Assembly (NCBI GenBank): GCA_020536535.1
Contig: JAHLWZ010000815.1
Coordinates: 1 to 64,000 of the forward strand
Source of the DNA: Pelomyxa schiedti
Taxonomy: Eukaryota; Evosea; Pelobiontida; Pelomyxidae
Length of the DNA stretch: 64,000 nt
Direction: 5' to 3'
This document shows, piece by piece, positions 33,601-45,546 of this stretch; within the stretch, counting starts at the first letter, position 1; the number at the start of each line of letters is the position of its first letter. Under the pieces are notes generated by a model. It was not told the origin of the DNA. It searched no databases and worked only from the letters and a program-made list of their open reading frames with translations. The position numbers and the translations under genes were made by a program.

Positions 33601-35422
33601 TCAGATGTCATCACTATTGATTGGGCTTGTGTGTGATGATGTGGTGTGGTTGTTTGTTGGTGTTGGTGCCGTTTCGGCTGAGGCAGGTGGTGTGCTTTCG
33701 TCCATTTGAACCCATAAGTTGTCCATGGAACCACAGCACTTCAGGCAGGTGCAGAGTTTCCAACAAGGCCTGGTTGAAGAGGCCAGCTTCCTGATGCAGG
33801 TCTTGATTCCGCCGTGTGATTTGATTTGATACACAGACTCCTCGGCACCTATTGCTATGAACTGGGCGCAGGCACAGAACCAGTACGGGACCCTGAGTTC
33901 ATCTAACATGGAAGATAGCAGTCCGGTAATCAGAGGGAACACTGCGGCACTGCTGCCTATAATTGCTTCGTGTACTCCCAGGAACTGTGAAATGACTTAC
34001 TACAAGTGTTTGGTTTTTCAGCAGTTACCTTGCCCTTTTCGTCTCTTTTGGCGGTAATTGAGTATGCAAGGCTTGTCTGGTATGCTATACCAGCAGATGC
34101 ACCAAGAACTACAGCAATACAGAGTAAAACTGGCGCCAGATACACAAGAGATATTATCAGACACGAAGAAATAATTGCAAGTTGAGTGCAGTACATCAGT
34201 AAACGCTTGTGTTTCCACCGCTGTGTAAAAGAGAAAACGAGGAACACAGCACTTTGGGCAATGTATACGCAGAACAAAAACGTGCCAAGGAAAGCCTCCT
34301 TTGGGTCAGCATCTGGGATTATGTGAAGCTCAATCGACTCTGCCTGAATCAGTTTGCTAATTTTGTATCAGCAGGGGAATACAGTCGCTAAAACACACAA
34401 GTATTGGTTGGCAACAGTTGCAGTCGTCCCTAGTGTAACAAAGTTCATCACCCAAGACATTGGAAGGAATCTTGCGTTTTTTTCCGCTTCTTCTTGTTGA
34501 ACTTTGGTGTCTTCAGCAGTGGGAGCACCGGTTCCCGCGGTATCTTCACTTCTCTTGCGGTAGCGGAGTTGGTGAATACAACAATGTTCATCCTTGATAG
34601 GCATCAAAAGGAGAATCAGAGTATCCACGCCTGCGATAGACACGTAACTCCACAGGATGCCAAGCAATCCCTTGAGAAATCCTTAAATTTCGTTTTGCTT
34701 GATATTATACAGCGGAGCAAGCATACCACCACTTACAAGTCTATAGATTAAAGGTTAAGTAGGTAATTATACTTAGTATTTGGGTTTGGCACACCCAATG
34801 CTTTTTCCAACAGACCAACATATGCTGAACATAGCTATTCGCTTAGAAACTGGTTTTCCTAGCCTCTGGGCATCCAGTCCAACTGCAGCCTGCAAGTGAC
34901 ATAAATATGAAGAAGTACAAGAGAAGGAGCAGTGACGCCACCGACTTGTATGGGCGACCAAAATATTGCATCCCCCAAACCACCTATCACAACGGAGGCA
35001 TATATAATCCAGAACAACTCGAATTTGTCTGCCAGGATCATTCCGCAGCAGGCAGTGTAAAACGTTATCACACTAAACCTACATAGAATCTTGTTTTTCC
35101 CCTGGTAAGCACAGGAGTAGAGCAATAACGTGGCATACTGATGCAGGTGCCCTATCCACCAAAAATAAACCGCATGCAAATGCAAATACCTAAAATGCAT
35201 GCATTACTCCCAAAACTACAAATCGGCGAAACAGAGTCATACCGTATAGGTTCCAGCATAGATTGCTTGAATAAATCCTAGGTCTTTTGGTTCAGCCCCC
35301 AAATCAACAGCAACCAGGGGCAAAAAAACTCTACCATACTTAAGAATTACACGCAGAAGGGGAAAAAACCCTAAGAAGTGGAAAAAACCCGAAGAAGTAA
35401 GCAGATAGATTATACAATCCAC
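33601..35422 (-). CDS. Major facilitator superfamily transporter
   Basis: Several exons encode hydrophobic helices with MFS character: RVILKYGRVFLPLVAVDLGA with GFIQAIYAGTYT near the N-terminus; ASVVIGGLGDAIFWSPIQ, then KRIAMFSICWSVGKSIG, and after a charged central loop FLPMSWVMNFVTLGTTATVA. The last exon ends in a polar Thr/Pro-rich tail at 33601. The first exon and ATG were not found; a 5' exon near 35425 may supply it. Substrate unknown; the GFIQAIYAG and GGLGDAIFW segments suggest a diverged MFS clade. Confidence 0.7.
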
Positions 35423-36816
35423 CGCATGCAGTTAGAAGAATAAACATAACGTAACACTACTCTAAAGCAATGGTATCTTGTTGGAAGTTACTGCACTGCA
35501 TCAAACCTCGTGTGTCCTACCATCACCCAAAGAAAAGTTCAAATGGAAAGAAACCAAATCAAATGGCAGAATAAAAAAAACACCAGACCGCCGATCCTGA
35601 GCCACGATAACGAAATGACAGCGTTCCGGTCTGTTGATTATTTTATTCAGCCAAATGGCACGAGGAGACATTCAAGCATGACACAATGGTCTTGAAATCA
35701 AATTCCGATAAAATTGCCACAAAGTCATAATTCCCTATCCCCTTGTAACTGGTCCTCGTACGCAATGCGTTGTGTGGCTTCAATGAAAGTGTGCCCATTG
35801 TGTTGTACAAGTCATTGCCAACAATTCACCGGAGTGAGAAGCCGAATCACTTCCATTCCTGGGGAGAAAGAGGGTCTGGGAGGCTCATTGAAGTTCACAG
35901 AGGAAATCCAAAAAAGATGGACCTCCTGGAAACCAATCCTAGACCCTTTAAGCCTGTCTGGCTGGACCAAGTCCAAATTCTTGTCTGCAGCACTTCACAA
36001 AAACTGTGATTGTCCTCTTTTTTCCACAAAATCGAATTGTTTTGTCATATCAGTTAAATAGTGCCCATACTAATCTACTGTAAATGGCCCCGATTTGGGG
36101 GTCCAAGACTAACAAATGATGCACCTTCCAGTTTTGCAACCATTCAAATGGTCTTGGGAAGTTCCTGGCTTATCCCTTGTACTGGCCACTTTTGCCTCAA
36201 CTCCCTTTGCTTTTCAGCATCTTCCTCTCCAATACCCAGCTTGACACACCTATGAAGTGTTGGAAACTGCAGCATCACCACCAAAGTGGGGAAGATCAGC
36301 AATGATGGGGAAAATGGGCTTTTCATTTTTTGCACCAAAGGAGTTTGTGGTCCTATCTCTGACAAAGAGGGTGAAGAGGATGCAGACAGAGAAAACAGTG
36401 ATGGAGAAAAAATCCAGCACACACAGGGAACCTTTACTGTGCATTTCACTTGGTCCTCTCAGCCTCTATTTTGGACATGGCCAAACTATTGCATTGTATA
36501 TACATATGCTTGCTTGGATATCCAACTCAGTTTGGGGAAATGGAATGCCTCAAGCCAATTTCTTCATTGTTTTAGACAAAAATTCTGAAGTTATCACATT
36601 AGCAACCAAACTGCATCCAAAAGTTTGTTCTTAGTTGTGGTGCCACCCAAACCAGTTCACTCTCTGTGATCCTTGTCAAGCAGAAAAGAGATTTTAGGAA
36701 TGCAGTCTTTGATGTGTAACACAAATAGGAGGCACCCCATTGATCACTCTGCCTATTGATGAGGTGCAAGTAAAACTTAGTGGATTCAAAGGTATCACCA
36801 AGGAGGTCCTGCTTGC
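35423..36816. other. Long noncoding stretch
   Basis: Open frames here (for instance 36257-36634 and 35714-36061) overlap each other in several frames and match no family. They may be remnants of a mobile element, but I see no diagnostic motif. Confidence 0.45.
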
Positions 36817-37063
36817 CAATATGTGTGGATTTGGGTTAACAATTGTAATTCTTCTTTTGTGCTAATTACTGTTAATAAACCAAGGTAAATGCCTCACATG
36901 TCATGTATGATGATCAACACTACCATCATCCTATTTTTGACCTGATCAATGTAGTGTTGATTGTAGTACATGACATTTGAGGCATTTACCTTGGTTTTGG
37001 TTAATTAACAGAAATGACCACAAAAGAAGAATTACAATTGTTAACCCAAATCCACACATATTG
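36817..37063. repeat. 247-bp hairpin (inverted repeat, MITE-like)
   Basis: Left arm from 36817 (caatatgtgtggatttgggt) pairs with the right arm ending at 37063 as its inverse, over about 115 bp each with few mismatches and a very short loop around 36938-36945. The shared core includes taacaattgtaattcttctt and ccaaggtaaatgcct. No coding capacity. Confidence 0.85.
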
Positions 37064-37240
37064 TATCAATTAACAGCCTTTGCCAGTTTTTAAGCACATT
37101 TTGTGGTATTTCCCTTTGGACTGAGTAGTCAGCATTGGGTGTGTCTGCCAACAATTCAACAATGCTTGACTACTACATCACATAACCCTCCTCTTGATCT
37201 GAATGCACCTCCAACACCACACTTCCTCTGACCTAAGCAG

Positions 37241-37400
37241 GTCAAGCACTCCTCAAAGTTAAAGGGCCCAAACTCTTTCTTTTTTTGGAGTAAGTTTTCT
37301 GTGGGACTAAATTGTGGGTACCGGAGCTGGCAATTTGGAATTCTTTTTCGGTTCTGTACAACGCCGAGTGCTGTAAAACGTGTTTTTATGTGGGACTAAA
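37241..37400 (-). repeat. Dispersed repeat, copy 1
   Basis: About 160 bp that match 61131-61290 in inverse orientation, including the blocks ctgtgggactaaattgtggg and ggcaatttggaattcttttt. The piece tgtgggactaaattgtg is repeated again about 90 bp further on (near 37390). It lies about 110 bp from the 3' end of RPS3. Confidence 0.85.
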
Positions 37401-37510
37401 TTGTGAGTTCCCATTGTTTTTTTTCCGACCTAGGATTGTATGACATCTGCGATCTCTGCGCGAAAGCGAAAATAATAGAAGCTTTTGTTCAAGAACTTTC
37501 ATTCGGGGTT

Positions 37511-38563
37511 TTATAACTTCTTGGGTGGGACTTGGACGGGGGCCTGGTTTGGTGCTGGTGCAGCTTTTTTCGCTGGTGCTTTGGCCTTGCGGGGGGCGTC
37601 GGCTGGTGTTGGTGTCATTGAGGAGGACTCTTTGGGCTCCTTGATGCGAATCATGTCGGGCTGGGGGATCTTGGGTCCCATTTTGCCTTGGGGATCGAAT
37701 GGAAGCATGATGGAAATCTTAATACCGAGTGTTCCTGTTTGGAAAGGATTGGTGAGGCTTGTTGTTTATTTGTGTGTGGCGGGGTTCTTGTTGAATTGTG
37801 TGCCAAGTTTCGTTTGGAGTGCGGAAAATGTAACCATTCTGTGTGATAGGGAATTTTTACCTTGTCGAAGGAGTACGTGTCTGACGGCGCAGTCACGGTA
37901 AATCTTGGAGGGGAAACCTGACTTGATCATGTATCCGTCCCTGAACTTCATACCCTTGGCCCTCTGTGATCGGACCTTGCCTCCGATGAACACTTCGCAA
38001 CCCCTGGCACCGCTCTCCATGATAAATCGCATTACACCGTAGCAAGCTCTTCGAACTGCCATGCCGTCAAGGAGTTTGTACTTGAGTGATTCTGCCTGAG
38101 CAACTGCGCACAGGCCTCGGAAGGCAACTCGCTCAGCGAAAAGTTCGATGGTATTCTCCTTGTATCCGAAACGCTTCTGAACTGCGGTGGTCAGTTCACG
38201 AAGGCGCATGCCTTGGTCTCCCAAAACGTTCTATTTGAATGATTTAAGTAAAAGAAGTCTTGTAATAACATAATAGTGGTTGTAATGACTTAAACTTGGA
38301 GGTACCTTGGTCTTGGTGGCACGGATGATGATTTCTGTTCGGACTGGTGTCACGCGAACCTCAACACCAGAGTACCCATCCTCGCTCAGCTCCCTCATGA
38401 GGAACTCATTGAGCTCAGCGTAGAAAACTCCATCTCGTACAAACTGTATTCGTTACATATGAGTATAAAAACGCAACTTTAACTGCCACTACGAGACGAA
38501 AAAAAAAAAAACGCGGAGCAACGTGAATCGTACCTTCTTCTTCTTGCTAATGTGTTGTGCCAT
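37511..38563 (-). CDS. RPS3: 40S ribosomal protein S3 (uS3)
   Basis: Four exons: 38534-38563, 38306-38443, 37861-38230 and 37511-37734, making 253 residues (human 243). The start is [10 protein letters not shown], then [20 protein letters not shown], the KH domain ([20 protein letters not shown], the GxxG variant), and the S3 C-terminal domain ([31 protein letters not shown]). The tail is PA/K-rich, ending VPPKKL. It lines the mRNA entry channel of the small subunit. All intron phases agree. Confidence 0.97.
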
Positions 38564-38860
38564 TTGTCGACGACGGGACACAAAAAATGAATGACAGGCT
38601 GATGATTGGGCGCGACACCGAGAACCTTGCAGACGAACGGAAAAAACGAAAAAAATCCTGAGAGATAGAGAAAAAAATTCAGCCCCTTATCACATGACGT
38701 TATGAACATCCGCAACTGTGATTTAGCAGTTCTAATCTAACCCAAAGCCAGGCGATAATCAAGCAGTAATAACAAGCCACGAAAATGCTTCGTTTGTTTC
38801 AGTCGACGGTTTGTGCGTTTTCGTTTTTCACGCAGGGCAAAAAACCCTTGAGGGTGTACA
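38564..38860. promoter_or_regulatory. Shared divergent promoter region of RPS3 and FEX
   Basis: 297 bp separate the start codons of RPS3 (minus) and the fluoride exporter (plus). No TATA box or other element stands out by eye. Confidence 0.5.
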
Positions 38861-40288
38861 ATGGGGTGCTGTAGCAGTAGTTCCAAGGGTTCTGTATCCA
38901 ACACAAGGATTGTATGTGTTCTTGTCATGATGTCGTATGTGGGGTGTATGGTGAGAATGACATTGGCTGCACTGTCCGACTCAATTGTGCACCTCGGGGG
39001 CTTCGAGTATGCGGCTGTGTACAGGGACTCCGTGTCAAACATGGTTGGATGTTTCTTGATGGTATGTATTCTGGCTGTTTCTTGTTGGCTCTTACTGTTA
39101 TTGTTTGGAATACTATAAGCTCGGTTTTCATTTAAGTACTGTTGGAGCTTCTTTGTTGGGAAAACTATCGAAGATGCTATGTATTATAAGAAACAAGTAA
39201 TTTTGCGAGATGCGGATCACAAATGTAGCGGTGCATAGACAATTAATTGTTAAGGGATTCATGGCCACCCAAGGTGCAATTGCTGCTGGAACACCCTTGT
39301 TTGTTGGAATAACAACTGGCATGTGCGGCTGCATAACAACATTCAGTGGCTGGGTGGCAACTGTATCATGTGAGCTGGCTGCTCCCAAATTTGCCACAGC
39401 AATTACGTGCACCATTTTTGGATGGAGCTCGCCTGTAGCCTTCTACATATGTGGAAGGTGTGCCTATTCTTATTCTTATTATTTCCTCTATTTCAATGAC
39501 AAAACAAACTATTCCTCAGGCACTGTGGAGAGTTGATTAAGAAAAAAAGTGTGCTAGATTACCAACACAGGCGCGCCATTCATTTATCTATTCTTGTTGC
39601 GCTTTCATTGTTCCTCTGTTTTTGTGTAAGTGTTGCTCACTTTGTGAGGAAAAAAAGAAAATCAGTAACCCTAAGTTTTTCAAAGGCAACTGCCATGGCG
39701 GCCATTACCTGGTATATTGCACACTTTACAAGAAGATATTGGTTTGCAATAGCAATTTGCCCAGCCGGAACCATTGTGAGATGGTCACTTGGTAAACTCT
39801 CAGCCAATATTCTATCCAAAGTGGTGGTTCCCACACCGCCGCCGAGTGATTCATCCTGCATCAACAGCAGTATAATTCCAGGCACAAATGATTGTGAGCA
39901 ACAATCACTACAAGAATCGGAAGTATCCTGTGGGAGAAAACTGCTCATAATGTGGAAATCAGGCAAAGTGCCCTTCCAAACACTTGCTGCCAACCTTCTG
40001 GCCTGTGCTATTTATGCGGTGGTGATGGAACCAGCCGGCAAAACACCGGGTACATACATCACCACTGAATCAGGCACACTGACACAGGACTGGGCATGGG
40101 CAATTGCGGTTGGGTTCTGTGGCTGCTGCTCCACAGTCTCCACATGGGTTCACGAAAGTGCTGGCTCATCAGCTGGAATGAGAAGGTGGGTCACTTATCT
40201 ATATTGTATTTTCAGTGTTATTCTGGGAATGTGTGCCCTCCTCCCTGCTGCTTTGATGTGCTACTGTGCTGGAAAAGAGCCCTCTTGA
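38861..40288 (+). CDS. Fluoride export protein (FEX, double CrcB/Fluc)
   Basis: Four exons: 38861-39061, 39137-39196, 39255-39457 and 39520-40288, giving 410 residues (yeast Fex1 is 375). Two CrcB repeats are seen. The first has RMTLAALSDS, SVSNMVGCFLM and the signature TTGMCGCITTFSGWVA; the second has GTIVRWSLGKLS, PFQTLAANLLACAIYAVV and VGFCGCCSTVSTWVHE. In the family, the conserved Asn, the G-x-CG loop and the TTFST track form the F- pathway. The second copy reads STVST instead of TTFST, which fits the asymmetric two-domain eukaryotic channels. A charged linker (KKRKS) separates the halves. It protects cells from environmental fluoride at the plasma membrane. Confidence 0.93.
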
Positions 40289-40366
40289 AATCAAGTTTTT
40301 AAACTTAGGCCAAACTGTATTTGAGCAACAAATTCTTTTGATCTTACATATGGTAGTACAGTTGCA

Positions 40367-41465
40367 TTAGGGGCAGTCCTTTACAACCAGGGATATGGAC
40401 AGAGAACAATGTTCCCCTTTGAGAGGAAAAGTGCAACCAAAGGAAAAGCCAGGCCCACGAGCCATCCAATGCAGGTCACATGCAGTGATAATCAATGTCC
40501 TGGATTGTGTTGTGCCAGCAGATAACTGAATTTGCACAAGCAGTGGATGGGTGAAGATCAACCACTTAGTTAGGCGGAGAAAGACACCCACTCCTATTGG
40601 TTGGGTAGCAACCCGGACCTCGAAGTGCATGCCAGGTGTTGCAATCTTATTGTTTTGGACTAGCCATTTGTCGGGTCCAAGTGGACCACGAGAACCGATA
40701 GTCGATAGCCTACAATTTTCGCACTGATACACTGTAACAACTGGTTAGTTCCCAAGAGATAAAGTTGTTGTTTACATCTCTGAACAATAGTGTAAAACTG
40801 CTTAGAAACCGCGCGAGTGGCCCCAATAGACTTTAATGGTAAATACTCAATGATATGTGAGAGAACTCCCCTGGGAAGATCGGTTATATGTTTCCCTTTT
40901 ATTGGTTAGTTTGGCAAAAATGCATAAGGAAGTTACCCTGTAAAATGTAGATGTTATTCAATGATATCCCCAAGCCCTGAAGCAGTGATTCTTCTGGGCA
41001 GATGAGCTGGAAAATAAAAATGCTGAGAATCACATGACAATGCAGTGAAGTGGAGAAAACCCTTTGCTGCAGTCCGGTGAATCCTGCAGGGTCAGGAAGT
41101 TTCAGCTTCTGCAGCGAAGTCTATATTTTAAGGCATTTAACAGTGTTTCATACACATTGGTTACAAACCTTCAAATTTGTTTGTACGTCCGCTTTTAGTT
41201 GTGCCAGCTTTTCATCTATCTTGATCAAAATCTTTGTCCTGAGCTTCGAAATAGATTCCTCAACTTCAGCTGTGAGAGTATTTGCAGTCTGTGTGGAAGA
41301 AATCGGCCCCAGCCAACTAAGAAAAAAAAAAAAAAAAACGACAGAAATCAGGACCTTCCCCCCGTTTGCAACCGCATTCTCCAAGTTCGTAATGGCTTCA
41401 CACAAAAGAGGGGAAACGAGATCTTGCTGTTCGTCCGTCCTTGGCCTCTTGGGTGGCGGCTCCAT
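40367..41465 (-). CDS. Small coiled-coil protein, hypothetical
   Basis: ATG 41465 (MEPPPKRPRTDEQQDLVSPL) starts an exon ending NGGK. After an intron ending CACACAG, TANTLTAEVEESISKLRTKI and LIKIDEKLAQLKADV form a coiled coil. Then comes TSLQKLKLPDPAGFTGL. A last frame (40732-40367) holds CENCRLSTIGSRGPLGPDKW and FSFGCTFPLKGEHCSLSISL, probably a beta-rich C-terminal domain of the same gene. The exons between 40740 and 41050 are unresolved. The PKRPR stretch looks like a nuclear localisation signal. Family not recognised; a kinetochore or SMC-partner protein is possible but unproven. Confidence 0.5.
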
Positions 41466-41781
41466 GTCTCCTTTTGTTTTAAAAATGTGTGCTCCATTGT
41501 AGTTTCTGTTGGCGGCTGTGCCCAGGGAAGTGGTTACTCAAAATCGCCAAAAAAGAAACGCGATGGGCTGGGCCTTCCGAATTTGGCACTTATGCCCAGT
41601 GTCATACATTGCGCCACTTTGACCGCTGCTCTGCGTAGTGAAGAAACATGTTTCAGTGAACCTCCCTTTCTTGATGCAAAAAAGGTTTCAAAGAATTCGA
41701 GTGATGGGTACCAACCTCGTAACAAGAAGAACTCACAAAAGATGTTACAAATAACCGCCGAAAAATGTGTGCCATTTGGTC

Positions 41782-42874
41782 ATGGCAAAGGCCGTCTGCA
41801 TTCCTTTCAATACAAGGTTTGTGGGTCCACCTTTTTTGTTGTTTTCTTATTCTAGTGGGCTTTTTCCTCCTGTCCAGGCCAGCCAAAGTTGGGGAAGTTA
41901 TCTGTCGTCGTGGTGGTCGTGGACAAGAACATTTCCACGTTCATTTGTTGTTTATGAACCGCCTGGATTGACTGGACCAGCACCAGTCTTGTATTTATTT
42001 CACGGCACTGATGAACTGTACCTACTTCCTTCCCTCTGTGCAATTTCAATTGATAGTTTTCACGCGCTCCATTTCTAATTGTGGGAGTAACGAAATGTTG
42101 TGACAGAGTTATTGAGGAATCGGCTTTGTTTATGCAGGACGAACTAGTGCCGGAGGTGACTTATTCCTGGCAACAAGTCGCGGACTCTGAGGGTTTGATA
42201 CTCGTTTTTATGCAGGCAGCTACGTGGCAATGCTCCTACAATAAGCAACTATTGCAAAGCTGGTGGCAGCCTGGGGATGAAGGTTAATTACTTGAGTCAT
42301 TAACAGAAGCACTTACAACTTGAAAGAGTACGTACAAAGAGTACTTGAATTCATGTCAAACAACTTTTCATGTGACAAGTCTCGGCTCTATGCTATTGGT
42401 ACTGCAGTTCTCCTTCCTAATTCTGCTTTTTCTTAACTGGACTCCCTTCAAAAGGCCACTCGAACGGGGGATTGTTTATGTCTGATTTAGTTTTCAAGTT
42501 ACCAGCAACATTTGCCGCTGTTTGTAACCACATGGGAGGTCTGTTTGTACCTTCAGCCAAATTCGGGGCCTCCGAGAAAGATATAGAAAATTTTCGTATA
42601 CATTTTGCTGAATCAACTGAACGACTGCCCAGAAAGACACCCATGCTCATTATTACCGCTAACGGGGGTATGTTCCATACCAATCCTTATGAACATTCAT
42701 TTTCTAATTCTTTCACCAGAGGATAACCGGCTTATTTGCCATACTGCCAAAGCTGAGTTTGAGAGAGTTGGGTGGCCAGTAGAATTTATAGAATACACCA
42801 ACCAAAGGCACATGTATCTTCCAGTCCATACAGAATCCGCCTGGCCTTTCCTCAAGCCCAAATCCCTGCCCTGA
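41782..42874 (+). CDS. Esterase / PHB-depolymerase-like alpha/beta hydrolase
   Basis: Exons join to RTFPRSFVVYEPPG and PAPVLYLFHGT (oxyanion strand), VTYSWQQVADSEGLILVF, YVQRVLEFMSNNFSCDKSRL, and across a 56-nt intron YAIG/HSNGGLFMSDL. This makes the nucleophile elbow G-H-S-N-G. The acid is probably the Asp after MLIITANG, and the histidine is in QRHMYLPVH. The likely start is ATG 41782 (MAKAVCIPF), with an intron after it; the first exon is the weakest part. The family covers feruloyl esterases and polyhydroxybutyrate depolymerases. It is divergent from the coiled-coil gene, 316 bp away. Confidence 0.75.
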
Positions 42875-43171
42875 AACCTTCCCTTGTGTATTTTTCTGGG
42901 ATTTCAACAAAATCCCACCATGTCAATATAAAAACTTGCTGATTGGTGTCAATGACACCGTTCCATTATCTTCCACCAAAATTCTAGGTAACCCAACTGG
43001 GCCCAAACTCGTGAGCAACTTGCCGCGCCAGCAATCAAAAAGCAAGTAATCAAGATACCCCGAGAACTAGAAGCCCTGCCCGAATCACCCCTTTCTCGCG
43101 AATGAAAAAAAATTGTAAAACAGGAAATTTCACAATCAGAAAAAAAAACAAATTAAATAAAAAACGAACGC

Positions 43172-44993
43172 ATGCAGCACGGATTCAAGAAGCCAAGGAG
43201 GGCCACGTCGGGCGGTGGATCCGGATCTACGTACTCTAGTCACGATGGCGTTGTTATGGGGCCTGCTGTCGCACTTCCCAATGTCGCTGTTACGGCCGCC
43301 TCTGCCAACGGCGTATCGTCTAGTGGCGGCGGCGCTTTTTTGTCTACGCAGACCGCTGCCTCGTCTTCTCCGTCGACTCGCCCATCATCTCCGTCGTTGC
43401 CGGGGATGCTTCCTCCGCCTTCCCCGTCACTTTCTCCTTCTTTGTCTTCGTCGCTGCAACAGCAACAAACTCAGCAGCAACAGCAGGCACAGCAATCAAC
43501 GCCAACGGCTACCCAATCCAGTGCAAGCACGATCGGTGTTGTTGTCACGTCTGCCAATGCGAACGACCCATTCATATTTACGAGAGAGGAAGTGAAGCGG
43601 CGCTGTGACGTTAGGGAGATATACGAGATTTGTGAAACTCTGGGCTATGGTTCGTCAGGAAAAGTTGTACGGGCAATTCACCGCAAAACCAGAAACGAGT
43701 ACGCAGTGAAAATCATCAAAAAGGGAGATTTGTTACCTGTGAACTCCCCGAACATCTCTGCGAGGAGAAGGGCAAGATTAAGGTCTGAGTTTGAAGTGAT
43801 GTCTGAGTGCCGACACAGAAACATTGCTTCACTGGTGGAAGTGATAGAAAGTGAGAAAGAAATATGCTTTGTACAGCAGCTTATGAGAGGTGGAGAGTTA
43901 CTGGGGAGATTACTGGAGAAAAAGAGATTTTCTGAGGAGGAGACACGCAGAGTTATGCGCAGCGTTCTTTCTGCACTCCAGTACATGCACAAGAAGGGAG
44001 TTGTCCATAGAGACCTCAAACTTGGTATACATTTTACTCTTTCTCTTTATTGTTCTTACGAGGACAAAAGAGAATGTGGTTTACGAAAGTAATCAGGCAG
44101 ATTCTCGCATTTGCGTTGTCGATCTGGGACTTGCCCGATTCACTGACACTGACGAGCACCTTCACACACCGTGCGGCTCTTCACCTTATGTATCACCAGT
44201 ATGTAAACTCTACATAAATTAACTTTGCTTACATCCTCATAGGAGCTTGCTGGTCTAGTTTTGAGTAACAATGCTACTCAGTATTATCAACGAGGATTAC
44301 CTCTGAACAACAACCAGTACTATCAAAAGGGGGTAGACATGTGGTCGTGTGGAGGTTTGTTTTTTTCCCTCTCCGTACTCCACTAAAACATTAACAGTGA
44401 TCATGTACACTTTGTTGGCTGGATATCCACCCTTCCAAGCAGATAAAAATGATGAACTTCTTGAGCAAGTAGGTTTTACTCCTTGTTACGCCGAGACTAA
44501 ATTTCAATATTTCAAGATAATGGAAGGATTTTTCTACTTCCACGAGAATCCATGGAGTTCCATCTCCCGTGAAGCAAGAGAACTAATTCTCCACATGCTC
44601 GAGAAAGATGCCTCAAGGCGGTTTACAGCGGACGAGGCACTCAAACACCCATGGATGCGCACGCACCAAAACACTGCCGTTACACCTATAGTTACAGCAC
44701 CTCCTTCTTCTTGTACGTCAACTACACAACAAGAAAACACGGAGACTGGCACACTGTCATCAAGCCTTGGTGACGAACAAGACCAAGCAAGCTCGGAATT
44801 AGGCTCCAAATCCGAAATTTGGGACCCAGAAAAACTCAGACACCAGCTCAACCTATCCATTCAACTTCAAAGAGACCGCATGGAATCGTTAAAGTCACCC
44901 TCTGAATCCACCATTGCTCTGAGGAGGAAAGCCAAAAAAGCAGCTGTTGCAAACACCAAAGACAAGGACGACCCTCCAGGCTCCACAGAGTAA
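43172..44993 (+). CDS. Ser/Thr protein kinase, CAMK-like
   Basis: ATG 43172 (MQHGFKKPRRATSGGG) opens a Ser/Pro- and Gln-rich tail of about 130 residues. The kinase domain has the glycine loop LGYGSSGKVVRA, Lys in EYAVKIIKK, the catalytic loop VVHRDLK/LEN split by an intron, and DLG where DFG is usual (CVVDLGLARF). The activation loop ends CGSSPYVSPEL. Then GVDMWSCGVIMYTLLAGYPP, a subdomain X-XI end at KHPWMRT, and a polar C-terminal tail with a predicted helix (LRHQLNLSIQLQRDRMESL) that could be autoinhibitory. Introns are short. Substrate unknown. Confidence 0.9.
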
Positions 44994-45546
44994 CGTTGAG
45001 CCAGCAAGGCCTCCTAGGCTTTTGGTTTTAGCGTTTCTCCTAGTATTGTAGATACTACTAGTTGTGAATACTGTTCTCTATCACCCAAAGATTTGCTTTT
45101 TTCTTTTTCTTTTTTCTCCCAACAAACCCACTGGCATTCGGCCTATTCGGGAACTCCCGGAGAACCCGTCCAAGGCCAAAGGGACGGGGAAGAACAGCCA
45201 GTGCCCGATTCGAGGGGCGCCGAAAGCGAAGCGCGACGGGTGGAGAAGAGGCAGGCTCGCCAATGAGGAGGAAAAAAGGGAGATCTGCGAGGATTTTCTC
45301 CGTGGGTGTTCTCGCCTTCCAACCCGAATAAGGGAATAGTGGCCGTGGAATCCGGTTCCATTTAGTGCACCCCGAAAAGACGGAGAGAAAAGCTCCACCA
45401 CCGACGGGCGACGACACCGCATTGCGAAACACGGCCTAAACCAAACACGGGCAGCAACAGCAACGACCAAGCCCAACCAATTCCGCCACGCCAGTCACGC
45501 ATCACCTATAACCAGCCACACCCACCACACAACACAGTAAGTAATA
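44994..45546. other. Intergenic, promoter of the large fusion gene
   Basis: About 550 bp, GC-richer in its middle. Overlapping frames on both strands show no family resemblance. The last 60 bases are rich in CCA and end in an A-rich context before ATG 45547. Confidence 0.45.

Noticed and set aside
35714-36634. Overlapping plus-strand open frames between the MFS gene and the hairpin
   Set aside because: They overlap in different frames, lack clear splice joins and resemble no family, so I did not call a gene.
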